A stretch of 7,909 nucleotides of DNA. It comes from an archaeon (GTDB lineage: Archaea; Thermoproteota; Bathyarchaeia; TCS64). Positions 1 through 5,868 of this stretch are shown piece after piece. The stretch is taken from positions 1 through 7,909 of the forward strand of contig JAHLLU010000088.1 of the NCBI GenBank assembly GCA_020444005.1, read 5' to 3'. The position numbers and the translations under genes are program-made. Below the pieces are notes generated by a model. The model made no database searches. It worked only from the letters and a program-made list of their open reading frames with translations, and was not told the origin of the DNA. Each line of letters begins with the position of its first letter. Position 1 is the first letter of the stretch.

Positions 1-2057
1 GAGTAGAACAAGTGCTCTGGTGTCGGACCAACATACATATCTTGTCCAGTTCGAGCATCAATGGTAACCCAGTCTTCATCCTTGTCTTTCGCTCCAAGCA
101 GATTGCGCCTATACTTTGAACCATGCGGACCCACAATTACCGGGATTCCTAGACGCCAGCATCCTGATGCGATACTCGATGCTTTCTGACTCATGGCACC
201 CCAAGAGATTCCTACAGCTCCAACTCGGTTATAGACATAGTCTGCGATCTCCTCGTAGTTACCTCTGAGAGGTCTCTTGGCGAAGATATTAGCGATCTTG
301 ATGGTAGCACCCGTGATGTGGGCGTTTGATACACAGCTTCCGATGTTGAGCAATCCACCGGCGTCAAAGACAGCCGGATATCGGTCATAAAGATTTTGGC
401 CTTCGTCATCTACAAGTGAAGCCAAGTCCATAGCGGAGCATCCAGTAGCCAGTACTATGAATCTACGTTTAAGGAACTCCTCAGCTATCATTGCTACCTC
501 ACTTCCGCCATTAGGATAGTTAGCGCATCCAACTAACGCGACTACACCAGGTATCTCGCCAAAGACTATACCTTTACCGACTTCTCTGATCTCAACATCA
601 GTAATAGCGCCGCTACCGACCCTTACATTGTAACATTCTCCCTTGCATGATTCAGAGGAAGCAGCGTACATGTAACTCATGAGAGGCAAATCTTCGGGAC
701 ATGCGCTCTCACAGCGACCGCATCCAACACAGAGTGGCTGTAGCCTTTCAAGTGGTTTGAGATCTCCTTGTTCTGCTGCTTTAACTGCTTCCATTATTGG
801 TAGGTTGTTTGGGCATGCTGCAATGCATTCTGCGCAGCCTCGGCATCTGTCTAAGCCTTCAAGAAGGCCCTTGATTGGTGGGTTCTTATACTCTGTTCTT
901 TTCGGGGATACAGCTAAGGCTGTTTTTACTACGACCTCTCCGACCTTTCTCGGCTCAATGATTAGCACTCCTTTCTGACGACCAGAAACAAGGTCAGCTA
1001 CAATCTCGTCTGCATCATCATGTGTGCGGTCTGGTAGCCCCATCATACTTTTTTCGCTTGTAGCAATTACAGGCGTCCCGATCTTTGCTGCTTCATCGAC
1101 TATGTCGGTACGTAAACATTGCTCATCGATGACAACTACGTCAGGTATTCCTGAACGTACATATCTTATCTGCCATGAGATTGGTCCCATGATCTTTGCT
1201 CGATTATCGTATCTGCTGTTATCTAGGGCTGTGCAGCATAAACCACCAATTTCTACTTTTTCAAATAAGTCATGCTCCATCAGGTAATCTATAATATCTA
1301 CACTTGGCAGCACATTATGACCGATACACATGATCACAGTCTTACTTGTATCGATGGCACCGAATCCCATAGTAGTCATTCCAGCTTCGGAAGAGCCCTT
1401 TGGCATCCCTACCGTGGATATCTGAGAGATATCGGCTACCTCCATGGCGACATGATCAAGCATCCCTGCATGGAAAGCCTTGGACTCAAAATCAATGGCG
1501 TCCCCTTCCTGTCCAGTATGTGCTGATGCAACTAATTGGACAATCTGGGTCTCGACATAATCCAATGCCTCCTCTAAGTCGCCTATGGTTTTAGGTTTAT
1601 AACCACATACGAGACGTATATGAGGCGCTTCAACGTTGGTGTTTAATGCTACATCTAATTCAGTATCGCGCCCATACTCCTCAAGCAGATGACCCAACAT
1701 GTGCCTTGCATGTGCACAGTGAGTTGAAGCTCCTATACAACATGAGATCAATACAACACGTGACTGTTGAGCAGCTTGGGTAAGTCCACAGGCTCCTTTC
1801 TTGTCGCCTGTAAGATCACATTTTCCAAAGGTGCATAGACAACAAAGATCACAGATTGGCATGTAATATGGTTTGTATCTTTCGAGAAGTTTTCTATCCC
1901 AGTCTCGTAAGGTACCAACTGATGGGAATGGGGTAGGACCCATTGGTTCTTCCCATTCCTCGTCAATTATTTTGCCTATACTAATCTGTAAACCTTTGAA
2001 AGTTCCTAGAGCAGATGAAAGTTCATCAAATTTTATGTTAAGGTCTTTCTTGGACAA
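1..2057 (-). CDS. cdhA: CO dehydrogenase/acetyl-CoA synthase (ACDS) alpha subunit, C-terminus cut off by window edge
   Basis: This is the nickel-iron CO dehydrogenase subunit of the archaeal acetyl-CoA decarbonylase/synthase complex. It interconverts CO2 and CO, which is passed on for acetyl-CoA synthesis or cleavage; it acts in the cytoplasm. About 685 residues are read without interruption; the archaeal family is near 800, so roughly 100 C-terminal residues lie outside the window. Near the N-terminus, CDLCCLCTFGKC (C69 to C80) followed by GACG (C90) matches the cluster-binding segment typical of archaeal CdhA. Two 4Fe-4S ferredoxin motifs follow (CRGCAECIAACP from C405, CVGCGRCESACP from C443); these mark the archaeal type and are absent from bacterial CooS/AcsA. 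Probable C-cluster motifs are IGHN (H247), CCTALD (C274/C275), CLRTD (C314), GCANY (C511), ATGCSAMD (C540) and GSCVSNAH (C575). The start is TTG: an in-frame TAA lies 18 bases upstream, no ATG or GTG intervenes, and GGAGG sits 10 bases before it. The remaining cdh genes probably continue to the left. The family call is firm. Confidence 0.95.
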   Translation of the reverse strand, partial: MSKKDLNIKFDELSSALGTFKGLQISIGKIIDEEWEEPMGPTPFPSVGTLRDWDRKLLERYKPYYMPICDLCCLCTFGKCDLTGDKKGACGLTQAAQQSRVVLISCCIGASTHCAHARHMLGHLLEEYGRDTELDVALNTNVEAPHIRLVCGYKPKTIGDLEEALDYVETQIVQLVASAHTGQEGDAIDFESKAFHAGMLDHVAMEVADISQISTVGMPKGSSEAGMTTMGFGAIDTSKTVIMCIGHNVLPSVDIIDYLMEHDLFEKVEIGGLCCTALDNSRYDNRAKIMGPISWQIRYVRSGIPDVVVIDEQCLRTDIVDEAAKIGTPVIATSEKSMMGLPDRTHDDADEIVADLVSGRQKGVLIIEPRKVGEVVVKTALAVSPKRTEYKNPPIKGLLEGLDRCRGCAECIAACPNNLPIMEAVKAAEQGDLKPLERLQPLCVGCGRCESACPEDLPLMSYMYAASSESCKGECYNVRVGSGAITDVEIREVGKGIVFGEIPGVVALVGCANYPNGGSEVAMIAEEFLKRRFIVLATGCSAMDLASLVDDEGQNLYDRYPAVFDAGGLLNIGSCVSNAHITGATIKIANIFAKRPLRGNYEEIADYVYNRVGAVGISWGAMSQKASSIASGCWRLGIPVIVGPHGSKYRRNLLGAKDKDEDWVTIDARTGQDMYVGPTPEHLFY

Positions 2058-2067
2058 CGAATTGTTG

Positions 2068-2072
2068 CCTCC
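2068..2072 (-). promoter_or_regulatory. Shine-Dalgarno site fixing the TTG start of cdhA
   Basis: On the minus strand GGAGG lies 10 bases before TTG at 2057-2055. Between the in-frame TAA (2073-2075) and this TTG there is no other start codon, so the site decides the start. A TTG start is less common than ATG or GTG and may lower translation. Confidence 0.7.
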
Positions 2073-2094
2073 TTACGTATGTTTGTGTTCAAGG

Positions 2095-2103
2095 TATTTA
2101 TAA
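2095..2103 (-). promoter_or_regulatory. Probable TATA box of cdhA
   Basis: The minus strand reads TTATAAATA here, a good archaeal TATA box. Archaeal transcription normally begins about 25 bases downstream, which would be near 2073-2078 and give a leader of roughly 20 bases that just includes the GGAGG site. No clear BRE was recognised. The transcription start is inferred, not seen. Confidence 0.5.
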
Positions 2104-2250
2104 TATGTATGATAATTATTGTATTTATTATAATCGTGGTAAAGTTAGTTTAATTTATATCTTTTTGTCCAAGATTATAATTTTAGCATTTGTATAAAAT
2201 TAATATTGTTTTAAATGAGAATTTTGGCATATGGTAATTAAAATAAAATA

Positions 2251-2305
2251 TTACGATCAAATGTTCAGTTTTAAAATAACTGGATCAATATTTAAAAGAT
2301 CGTAA
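2251..2305. repeat. Inverted repeat (possible operator) in the cdhA-metF spacer
   Basis: TTACGATC (2251-2258) is repeated exactly as its reverse complement GATCGTAA (2298-2305). Inside it lies a second, shorter inverted repeat, CAGTT (2266-2270) and AACTG (2278-2282), around a seven-base AT spacer, directly followed by another GATCAA-like word at 2283-2287. The two repeats are not exactly concentric. The element could be a binding site for a regulator of either gene; this is inference from symmetry and position only. Confidence 0.35.
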
Positions 2306-2380
2306 CTCTAAAAAGGTTCAACAGCAGAATTTAGTTTCTTGTTTAATCTTTTCCGAAGTTGGTAATTATAATAATTAATC

Positions 2381-2390
2381 TATATATTTA
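2381..2390 (+). promoter_or_regulatory. Candidate TATA box of metF
   Basis: TATATATTTA lies about 75 bases before the metF ATG. Initiation 25 bases downstream would leave a leader of roughly 45-50 bases. The whole spacer is AT-rich, so TATA-like words are frequent by chance (another is TTTAAAAG at 2291-2298); the assignment is weak. Confidence 0.3.
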
Positions 2391-2459
2391 ATTTACGCTA
2401 AATTTAATGTTAGAATAATCTTAATATTAGGAACGGCATAGATATTTCTGTGATTTTAA

Positions 2460-3386
2460 ATGAACATCAACCGTCCCGCGTATAGTAATCTCGTGAAGGA
2501 TATCAAAGCAGGAAAATTTGTTCTAACAGGAGAACTTGAACCTGAAAAGGTCACAAGTATCGATGAGGTTCTTGAAAGCGCAAGAGCAATGAAACCTTAC
2601 GTAATTGCAGCCAATGTTACAGACAATCCATTGGCATATGCCTACATGAACTCATTGATTCCTTCATGGAAGATACAGGAAGAGGTAGGCCTAGAAGCAG
2701 TCTACCAGATGACCATCAGAGATCGAAATAGACTCGCAATAGTGTCAGACGTTCTAGCAGCACAGTATCTCGGAATTAAAAACATCTTAGCAATATCAGG
2801 AGATCATACTGTTCTAGGAGATAACAAAGGCGCACAGTCAGTCTATGATATTGACTCGGCGCAGTTCACATACCTGCTTCACAAGATGATAGATGAGGGA
2901 GTGGACTTAGCGGGTAATGAGATTCACGGCAAGGTCGAGATCAATGTCGGAATTGCTGGTAACCCAAACGCTGATCCTTTGATGCCTGAAGTGTTAAAGA
3001 TTGGACGTAAAACCAAACTAGGCGCAGACTTCATCCAGACTCAGACAATGTTTGATATCGAAAAGACAAAGACATTCCTGAAAGAAGTCGAGAAATACAA
3101 ATGTCCGGTTTTAATCGGCATCTTCCCACTAAAGGGGTATGGCATAGCGGACTTTTTTGACAAATACATACCAGGAGTCTCGGTCCCACCTGATCTAATG
3201 GCGGCTATGAAGAAAGCCAAGGATGAGCCAGATAAGAAGAAACGGCATGAGAAGTATGATGAGGTCAACATTGAATTCTTTGGACCTTTTATCGATGAGA
3301 TAAAAAAGACAACGAGCGCTGCAGGTATCCACGTTATGGCAGTTCTCTATGAGCGGATATTTGACCCATTATTGGAGCATTTCTGA
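2460..3386 (+). CDS. metF: Methylenetetrahydrofolate reductase-like flavoprotein (MetF family)
   Basis: MetF reduces 5,10-methylene-tetrahydropterin to 5-methyl-tetrahydropterin, the last reductive step of the methyl branch of the Wood-Ljungdahl pathway; in archaea the carrier may be tetrahydromethanopterin or tetrahydrofolate. The 308 residues span a complete FAD-binding TIM barrel of normal family length. Recognisable are LTGELEPEK near the N-terminus, whose E25 should be the catalytic acid, the motif IRDRNR (86-91), ISGDHT with D115 at the flavin-contacting position, and GADFIQTQTMFD (188-199). The ATG is preceded by a weak GTGAT Shine-Dalgarno match (2450-2454). metV begins 10 bases after the stop, so the two form an operon and probably one enzyme, as in acetogen MetVF. 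It is read divergently from cdhA. Pterin specificity and electron donor cannot be told from the sequence. Confidence 0.9.
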   Translation: MNINRPAYSNLVKDIKAGKFVLTGELEPEKVTSIDEVLESARAMKPYVIAANVTDNPLAYAYMNSLIPSWKIQEEVGLEAVYQMTIRDRNRLAIVSDVLAAQYLGIKNILAISGDHTVLGDNKGAQSVYDIDSAQFTYLLHKMIDEGVDLAGNEIHGKVEINVGIAGNPNADPLMPEVLKIGRKTKLGADFIQTQTMFDIEKTKTFLKEVEKYKCPVLIGIFPLKGYGIADFFDKYIPGVSVPPDLMAAMKKAKDEPDKKKRHEKYDEVNIEFFGPFIDEIKKTTSAAGIHVMAVLYERIFDPLLEHF

Positions 3387-3392
3387 GGTGAT
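3384..3392 (+). promoter_or_regulatory. Shine-Dalgarno of metV overlapping the metF stop codon
   Basis: TGAGGTGAT is a long match to the archaeal 16S 3' end and begins with the metF stop codon TGA. It lies four bases before the ATG at 3397 and directly abuts an out-of-frame ATG at 3393, so it selects 3397 as the start and ties metV translation to metF. Confidence 0.75.
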
Positions 3393-3396
3393 ATGA

Positions 3397-4035
3397 ATGA
3401 TAATAACAAAAAAGAAACCAATGGAAGAAATCGACGAGATGATCAAACCCTTCCCCAAACTCTTCATAGTAGGATGTGGAACATGCTCAACCTCGTGCAT
3501 GACTGGAGGAGAAGAACAAGTAAAAGAAATGGCAGAAATACTTGGAGACAGGGTATTAGGAACTAAGGTCGTAGAAGATCCATGTGACATAAGGATAAAC
3601 AAGAGAGACCTCCGCCAGTACAAGAAGGAGATCGCGGAGGCTGACGCGATACTTGTGATGTCTTGTGGTGTAGGAGTTCAGACAATCGGAGATTATGCTA
3701 ATAAGGTGGTTCTTCCAGCTAGTGACACGCTATTTATTGGAGAGACAGAACGTCTAGGCATATTCCATGACAGATGTAAGGCATGTGGAGAATGCATCCT
3801 CGATGAGACAGGAGGCATATGTCCCATAACCAGATGCTCCAAAGGGCTTCTAAATGGTCCTTGTGGAGGACAAGTAAATGGAAAGTGCGAGGTCGGTAAC
3901 TATGAAGAAGACTGTGCGTGGGTCCAAATATATGACAGACTCAAAGAACAGAATAGACTCGACTTATTCACTATCTTCAGACCACCAAGGGACAACTCAA
4001 AGAAGATACTGATGTTCCACCATAAAACCCGATGA
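3397..4035 (+). CDS. metV: MetV-like zinc/iron-sulfur partner of MetF (MTHFR C-terminal domain family)
   Basis: This 212-residue, cysteine-rich protein belongs to the family that accompanies MetF in acetogens and in several archaea, where it is thought to deliver electrons to the flavin subunit. Thirteen cysteines are seen. The N-terminal half has VGCGTCSTSC (C27, C30, C34), DPCD (C63) and MSCGVG (C90). The C-terminal half has CKACGEC (C127, C130, C133), followed by C142, C147, C156 in the conserved NGPCGG motif, C164 and C173; it looks like the iron-sulfur/zinc binding part. There is no signal peptide or membrane segment. It is preceded by metF with a 10-base gap and a strong Shine-Dalgarno. 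Its stop lies only 11 bases from the 3' end of the opposing tRNA gene. The family is secure; the symbol is used by homology with the acetogen MetV. Confidence 0.85.
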   Translation: MIITKKKPMEEIDEMIKPFPKLFIVGCGTCSTSCMTGGEEQVKEMAEILGDRVLGTKVVEDPCDIRINKRDLRQYKKEIAEADAILVMSCGVGVQTIGDYANKVVLPASDTLFIGETERLGIFHDRCKACGECILDETGGICPITRCSKGLLNGPCGGQVNGKCEVGNYEEDCAWVQIYDRLKEQNRLDLFTIFRPPRDNSKKILMFHHKTR

Positions 4036-4046
4036 CGTTTTGAGAA

Positions 4047-4163
4047 TGGTCCCGCCCGCAGGAGTTGAACCTGCAACCCTCCGGTGTCTGCTCATGGCTT
4101 GATTGCCACTGCCCCGCAGGGCGATGACTACAGCCGGATGCTCTGCCATTGAGCTAGGGCGGG
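4047..4163 (-). tRNA. tRNA-Tyr (anticodon GTA) with intron and encoded CCA
   Basis: A full cloverleaf folds on the minus strand. The acceptor stem is CCCGCCC/GGGCGGG (4163-4157 with 4057-4051), then TA at positions 8-9, a D-arm GCTC/GAGC, an anticodon stem TCCGG/CCGGA, a five-base variable loop, a T-arm GCAGG/CCTGC with loop TTCAACT, discriminator A, and CCA encoded at 4049-4047. The anticodon GTA occupies 4131-4129. The C1-G72 pair and A73 are the known identity elements of archaeal tRNA-Tyr, which supports the anticodon reading. The precursor is 117 nt and the mature form 75 nt including CCA after removal of a 42-nt intron. Confidence 0.95.
4086..4127 (-). other. 42-nt tRNA-Tyr intron with bulge-helix-bulge splice sites
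   Basis: The intron sits at the canonical position between bases 37 and 38. In the precursor, CUGU of the anticodon loop pairs with GCAG near the intron end (one U-G pair) to form the four-base-pair central helix. The flanking three-base bulges are AGU on the 5' side and ACA on the 3' side, each cut after its second base by the splicing endonuclease. Inside the intron, UCAU and AUGA can close a stem carrying two small hairpins (GCCC/GGGC and GGC/GCC). This fits archaeal EndA substrates closely. Confidence 0.88.
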
Positions 4164-4190
4164 CGGGACAACACATCCTCATATCATACA

Positions 4191-4200
4191 TTAATTTAAG
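4191..4200 (-). promoter_or_regulatory. Probable TATA box of the tRNA-Tyr gene
   Basis: The minus strand reads CTTAAATTAA about 28-37 bases before the first base of the tRNA, a usual position for an archaeal stable-RNA promoter. Initiation would fall near 4170, leaving a short 5' leader for RNase P to remove. Confidence 0.45.
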
Positions 4201-4202
4201 CG

Positions 4203-4228
4203 ATTTGGTTAGTAGAACCTAGCCAAAT
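4203..4228 (+). repeat. Hairpin/inverted repeat between tRNA-Tyr and the CBS gene
   Basis: ATTTGGTTAG (4203-4212) and CTAGCCAAAT (4219-4228) are inverted copies matching at 9 of 10 positions around the six-base loop TAGAAC. In plus-strand RNA the one difference is a U-G pair, so a ten-pair stem forms; in minus-strand RNA it would be an A-C mismatch. It is not followed by a T-run, so it is not an obvious terminator. It lies just upstream of the tRNA TATA box and about 67 bases before the CBS gene, so an operator or a leader structure is possible. Confidence 0.4.
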
Positions 4229-4294
4229 AATCACCTGTATGATTACTCTATATTCTTAGTCCTTCTTAGAGCTCCGCAAAGGATAACATTAAAG

Positions 4295-4714
4295 ATGCTT
4301 TTTCTGGATTGGGTGGGCTTAGTGACAGTAGAGGTTAAGAATATCGCGGTAAAAGACATTGTGAAGGTGCAGAAAAATAGATCGGTTGCATCCGCAAAGA
4401 GTCTTATGTCCTATTTTAACCTCGATGCCATGATTGTGACTGATGAGGATGAACCAATTGGAATCATTACACCAGGGGACATTCAAAGAAGGGTTATCGA
4501 TGAGAAACTTGACCCACACACAGTTCTTGTTGGAGAAATATTTTCAGAGCCATTGATATGGGTAAGATACAACACCACCCTCACAGAGGTAGGTGAGATC
4601 ATGGAAGCTGAGAGAATAAACAAGATTCCTATTTTCGGAAACCTATCTAATGGACCTATACTACTTGGGCTTTATGTGTATGAGCCTCCACTAGAAGCAG
4701 TTGTTGAGAATTAA
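4295..4714 (+). CDS. Stand-alone CBS-domain protein (one Bateman module)
   Basis: The 139 residues are almost entirely a pair of CBS domains, roughly residues 17-69 and 77-134, the unit that binds adenosine nucleotides or S-adenosylmethionine in sensor proteins. Typical features are VKDIVKV at the start of the first domain, the hydrophobic strand AMIVTDEDEPIGIITPGDI, and VGEIFSEPLIWV opening the second, ending with a KIPIF strand. No catalytic, DNA-binding or membrane domain is attached, so a role as a small-molecule sensor acting on a partner protein is inferred. The start is uncertain: ATG at 4295 is used here, but GTG at 4322 (ten codons in) has a GGTGGG sequence just upstream and would give a more usual CBS N-terminus. 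A weak TATA-like word lies at 4249-4255. Its stop is two bases from that of the opposing mtnA, and its target is unknown. Confidence 0.8.
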   Translation: MLFLDWVGLVTVEVKNIAVKDIVKVQKNRSVASAKSLMSYFNLDAMIVTDEDEPIGIITPGDIQRRVIDEKLDPHTVLVGEIFSEPLIWVRYNTTLTEVGEIMEAERINKIPIFGNLSNGPILLGLYVYEPPLEAVVEN

Positions 4715-4716
4715 AA

Positions 4717-5832
4717 TCAACGATATTTGAACCCGGGGGGTAAACCTGGTTGTCCGAACAACCATCTTATTCCTTCATTGAAGGGTCGTTGAATCAAACC
4801 GTATTCAGTAATGAAACCATCAAGATACTTGTATGGAGTTACATCAAAGGCCGGATTTCGGACCTTGGTTCCCTCGGCTGCGATTCTGATTCTTGTGGGT
4901 TTACCATCTTCCCCCTGTCCCCACATCATGCTAACCTCTTCAGGTTCTCGTTCCTCAATCTCTATCTCTGCACCTGAAGTTATTTTTAGGTCAAATGTCA
5001 TTCCCGGAGCGGCTACCCAGAAGGGTATCTTGTTTTCCATAGCGACTACTGCTTTCTCGTATGTACCGATCTTGTTTGCTGTGTCACCGTTGACGGCTAT
5101 TCTATCCGCGCCAACAATTACCATATCGACTTCTCCTTTCTGCATATAATGCCCAGCAGCGTTATCGGCTATCAAAGCATAAGGAATACCCTCTTGCTCG
5201 AGTTCCCAAGCAGTAATCCTTGCACCTTGGCATCTTGGTCTGGTCTCGTCAACCCACACAAAGACATCTTTTCCTTCTTTCACAGCTTCACGTATAGGAG
5301 CAAGTGCAGTTCCGTGATCAACATAGGCAAGTGCTCCAGCGTTACAATGAGTGAGAATCTTGAACCCATCCTCGATTAACCGGTTCCCAGCTATAGCAAT
5401 CTCCTTAGAGGCTTTCATATCCTGTTTTAAAATCTCATCAGCCCTTTTCACGATACCATCTACGCGTACAGAGACATTACCCCATCCACCTGCCTCAAGA
5501 CATTTATCAACGGCTTTGAACAAGTTAGCGGCGGTAGGACGTGTTTTTCTTATGGTTTCCGCTGCATTGTTGATGTATTCTATGAATTCGTCTAGTGGTT
5601 TGTTTTCGGCTTCTAATGCTGCTTGAGCCATTCCAAAGGCAGCTGCATTTCCGATGGCTCCCGCGCCTCGTGTTACCATTGTTTTTATCGCTTTGGCGGT
5701 TTCTCGGTGGTTTTCTAGTGTTATTATTTCAAAGCTGTGGGGTAGTTTTCGCTGGTCTACCATCTTGACGATGTGTCCTTCTCGCCAGATAGCTAGTACA
5801 TTCTCTGTTTCGTCGTTGATCTTGACCTTCAT
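4717..5832 (-). CDS. mtnA: S-methyl-5-thioribose-1-phosphate isomerase (MtnA), eIF2B-like sugar-phosphate isomerase family
   Basis: MtnA converts 5-methylthioribose-1-phosphate to methylthioribulose-1-phosphate in recycling of the methylthioadenosine left over from SAM-dependent reactions. The 371 residues cover the whole family length. Seen in order are the substrate-binding loop TRGAGAIG (54-61), HCNAGALA with the catalytic cysteine C163, VWVDETRPRCQGARITAWEL (192-211), VGADRIAVNGD with the catalytic aspartate D243, and ANKIGTY (252-258). The cysteine-to-aspartate spacing matches characterised MtnA. The family loop is usually RGAPAIG, so the proline is replaced by glycine (G58). Ribose-1,5-bisphosphate isomerase of the archaeal AMP pathway is related and shares both catalytic residues, but it is shorter (about 320). 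The gene begins 36 bases after the ogg stop on the same strand, without a clear Shine-Dalgarno; a shared transcript with ogg is possible. After the stop the minus strand reads TTTTAATTC, a weak T-rich termination signal. Confidence 0.85.
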   Translation of the reverse strand: MKVKINDETENVLAIWREGHIVKMVDQRKLPHSFEIITLENHRETAKAIKTMVTRGAGAIGNAAAFGMAQAALEAENKPLDEFIEYINNAAETIRKTRPTAANLFKAVDKCLEAGGWGNVSVRVDGIVKRADEILKQDMKASKEIAIAGNRLIEDGFKILTHCNAGALAYVDHGTALAPIREAVKEGKDVFVWVDETRPRCQGARITAWELEQEGIPYALIADNAAGHYMQKGEVDMVIVGADRIAVNGDTANKIGTYEKAVVAMENKIPFWVAAPGMTFDLKITSGAEIEIEEREPEEVSMMWGQGEDGKPTRIRIAAEGTKVRNPAFDVTPYKYLDGFITEYGLIQRPFNEGIRWLFGQPGLPPGFKYR

Positions 5833-5868
5833 ACTGGATATTTGGGGATGTGTCGCCTAAATGTGTGT

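Larger units (their letters stand above)
2058..2459. other. AT-rich divergent intergenic region between cdhA and metF
   Basis: These 402 bases contain no convincing gene on either strand and are far richer in A and T than the flanking coding DNA. They separate two divergently read C1-pathway genes, so they should carry the promoters of both. Candidate TATA boxes are seen at each end, and inverted repeats in the middle. The region is longer than two simple archaeal promoters need, which leaves room for operators, a long metF leader or a small RNA; none of these can be shown from sequence alone. Confidence 0.75.

Noticed and set aside
679..1594. Several open frames on the plus strand opposite cdhA (679-978, 1024-1287, 1272-1526, 1400-1594)
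   Set aside because: They overlap a highly conserved CdhA coding frame on the other strand, show no family motifs and have no ribosome binding sites; they are antisense shadows.
1748..1966. Open frame of 72 residues on the minus strand
   Set aside because: It lies in a different frame inside cdhA, over the conserved cysteine motif region; cdhA clearly owns this stretch.
1873..2103. Plus-strand open frame running into the spacer
   Set aside because: Antisense to the cdhA N-terminus and ending at its promoter; no recognisable protein features.
2104..2459. Possible small gene, CRISPR leader or replication origin in the AT-rich spacer
   Set aside because: No repeat-spacer pattern, no origin-box-like repeated motifs and no open frame with a ribosome binding site were found; divergent promoters are a simpler explanation.
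3393..3395. ATG directly after the Shine-Dalgarno of metV
   Set aside because: It is out of frame with metV and has no spacing from the Shine-Dalgarno; the ATG at 3397 is the right start.
3041..3623. Minus-strand open frames opposite metF and metV (3041-3271, 3369-3623)
   Set aside because: Both lie across conserved metF or metV codons and encode nothing recognisable.
3997..4191. Minus-strand open frame of 64 residues covering the tRNA
   Set aside because: It spans the whole tRNA-Tyr gene with its intron and the end of metV; the cloverleaf explains the sequence.
4732..4741. ACCCGGGGGG run near the mtnA end as a possible terminator or frameshift site
   Set aside because: It encodes the in-frame PPGF residues near the mtnA C-terminus and has no pairing partner followed by a T-run.
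4750..5860. Plus-strand open frames opposite mtnA (4750-4977, 4811-5149, 5149-5379, 5351-5626, 5654-5860)
   Set aside because: mtnA is intact with catalytic residues on the minus strand; these are shadows caused by its codon pattern.
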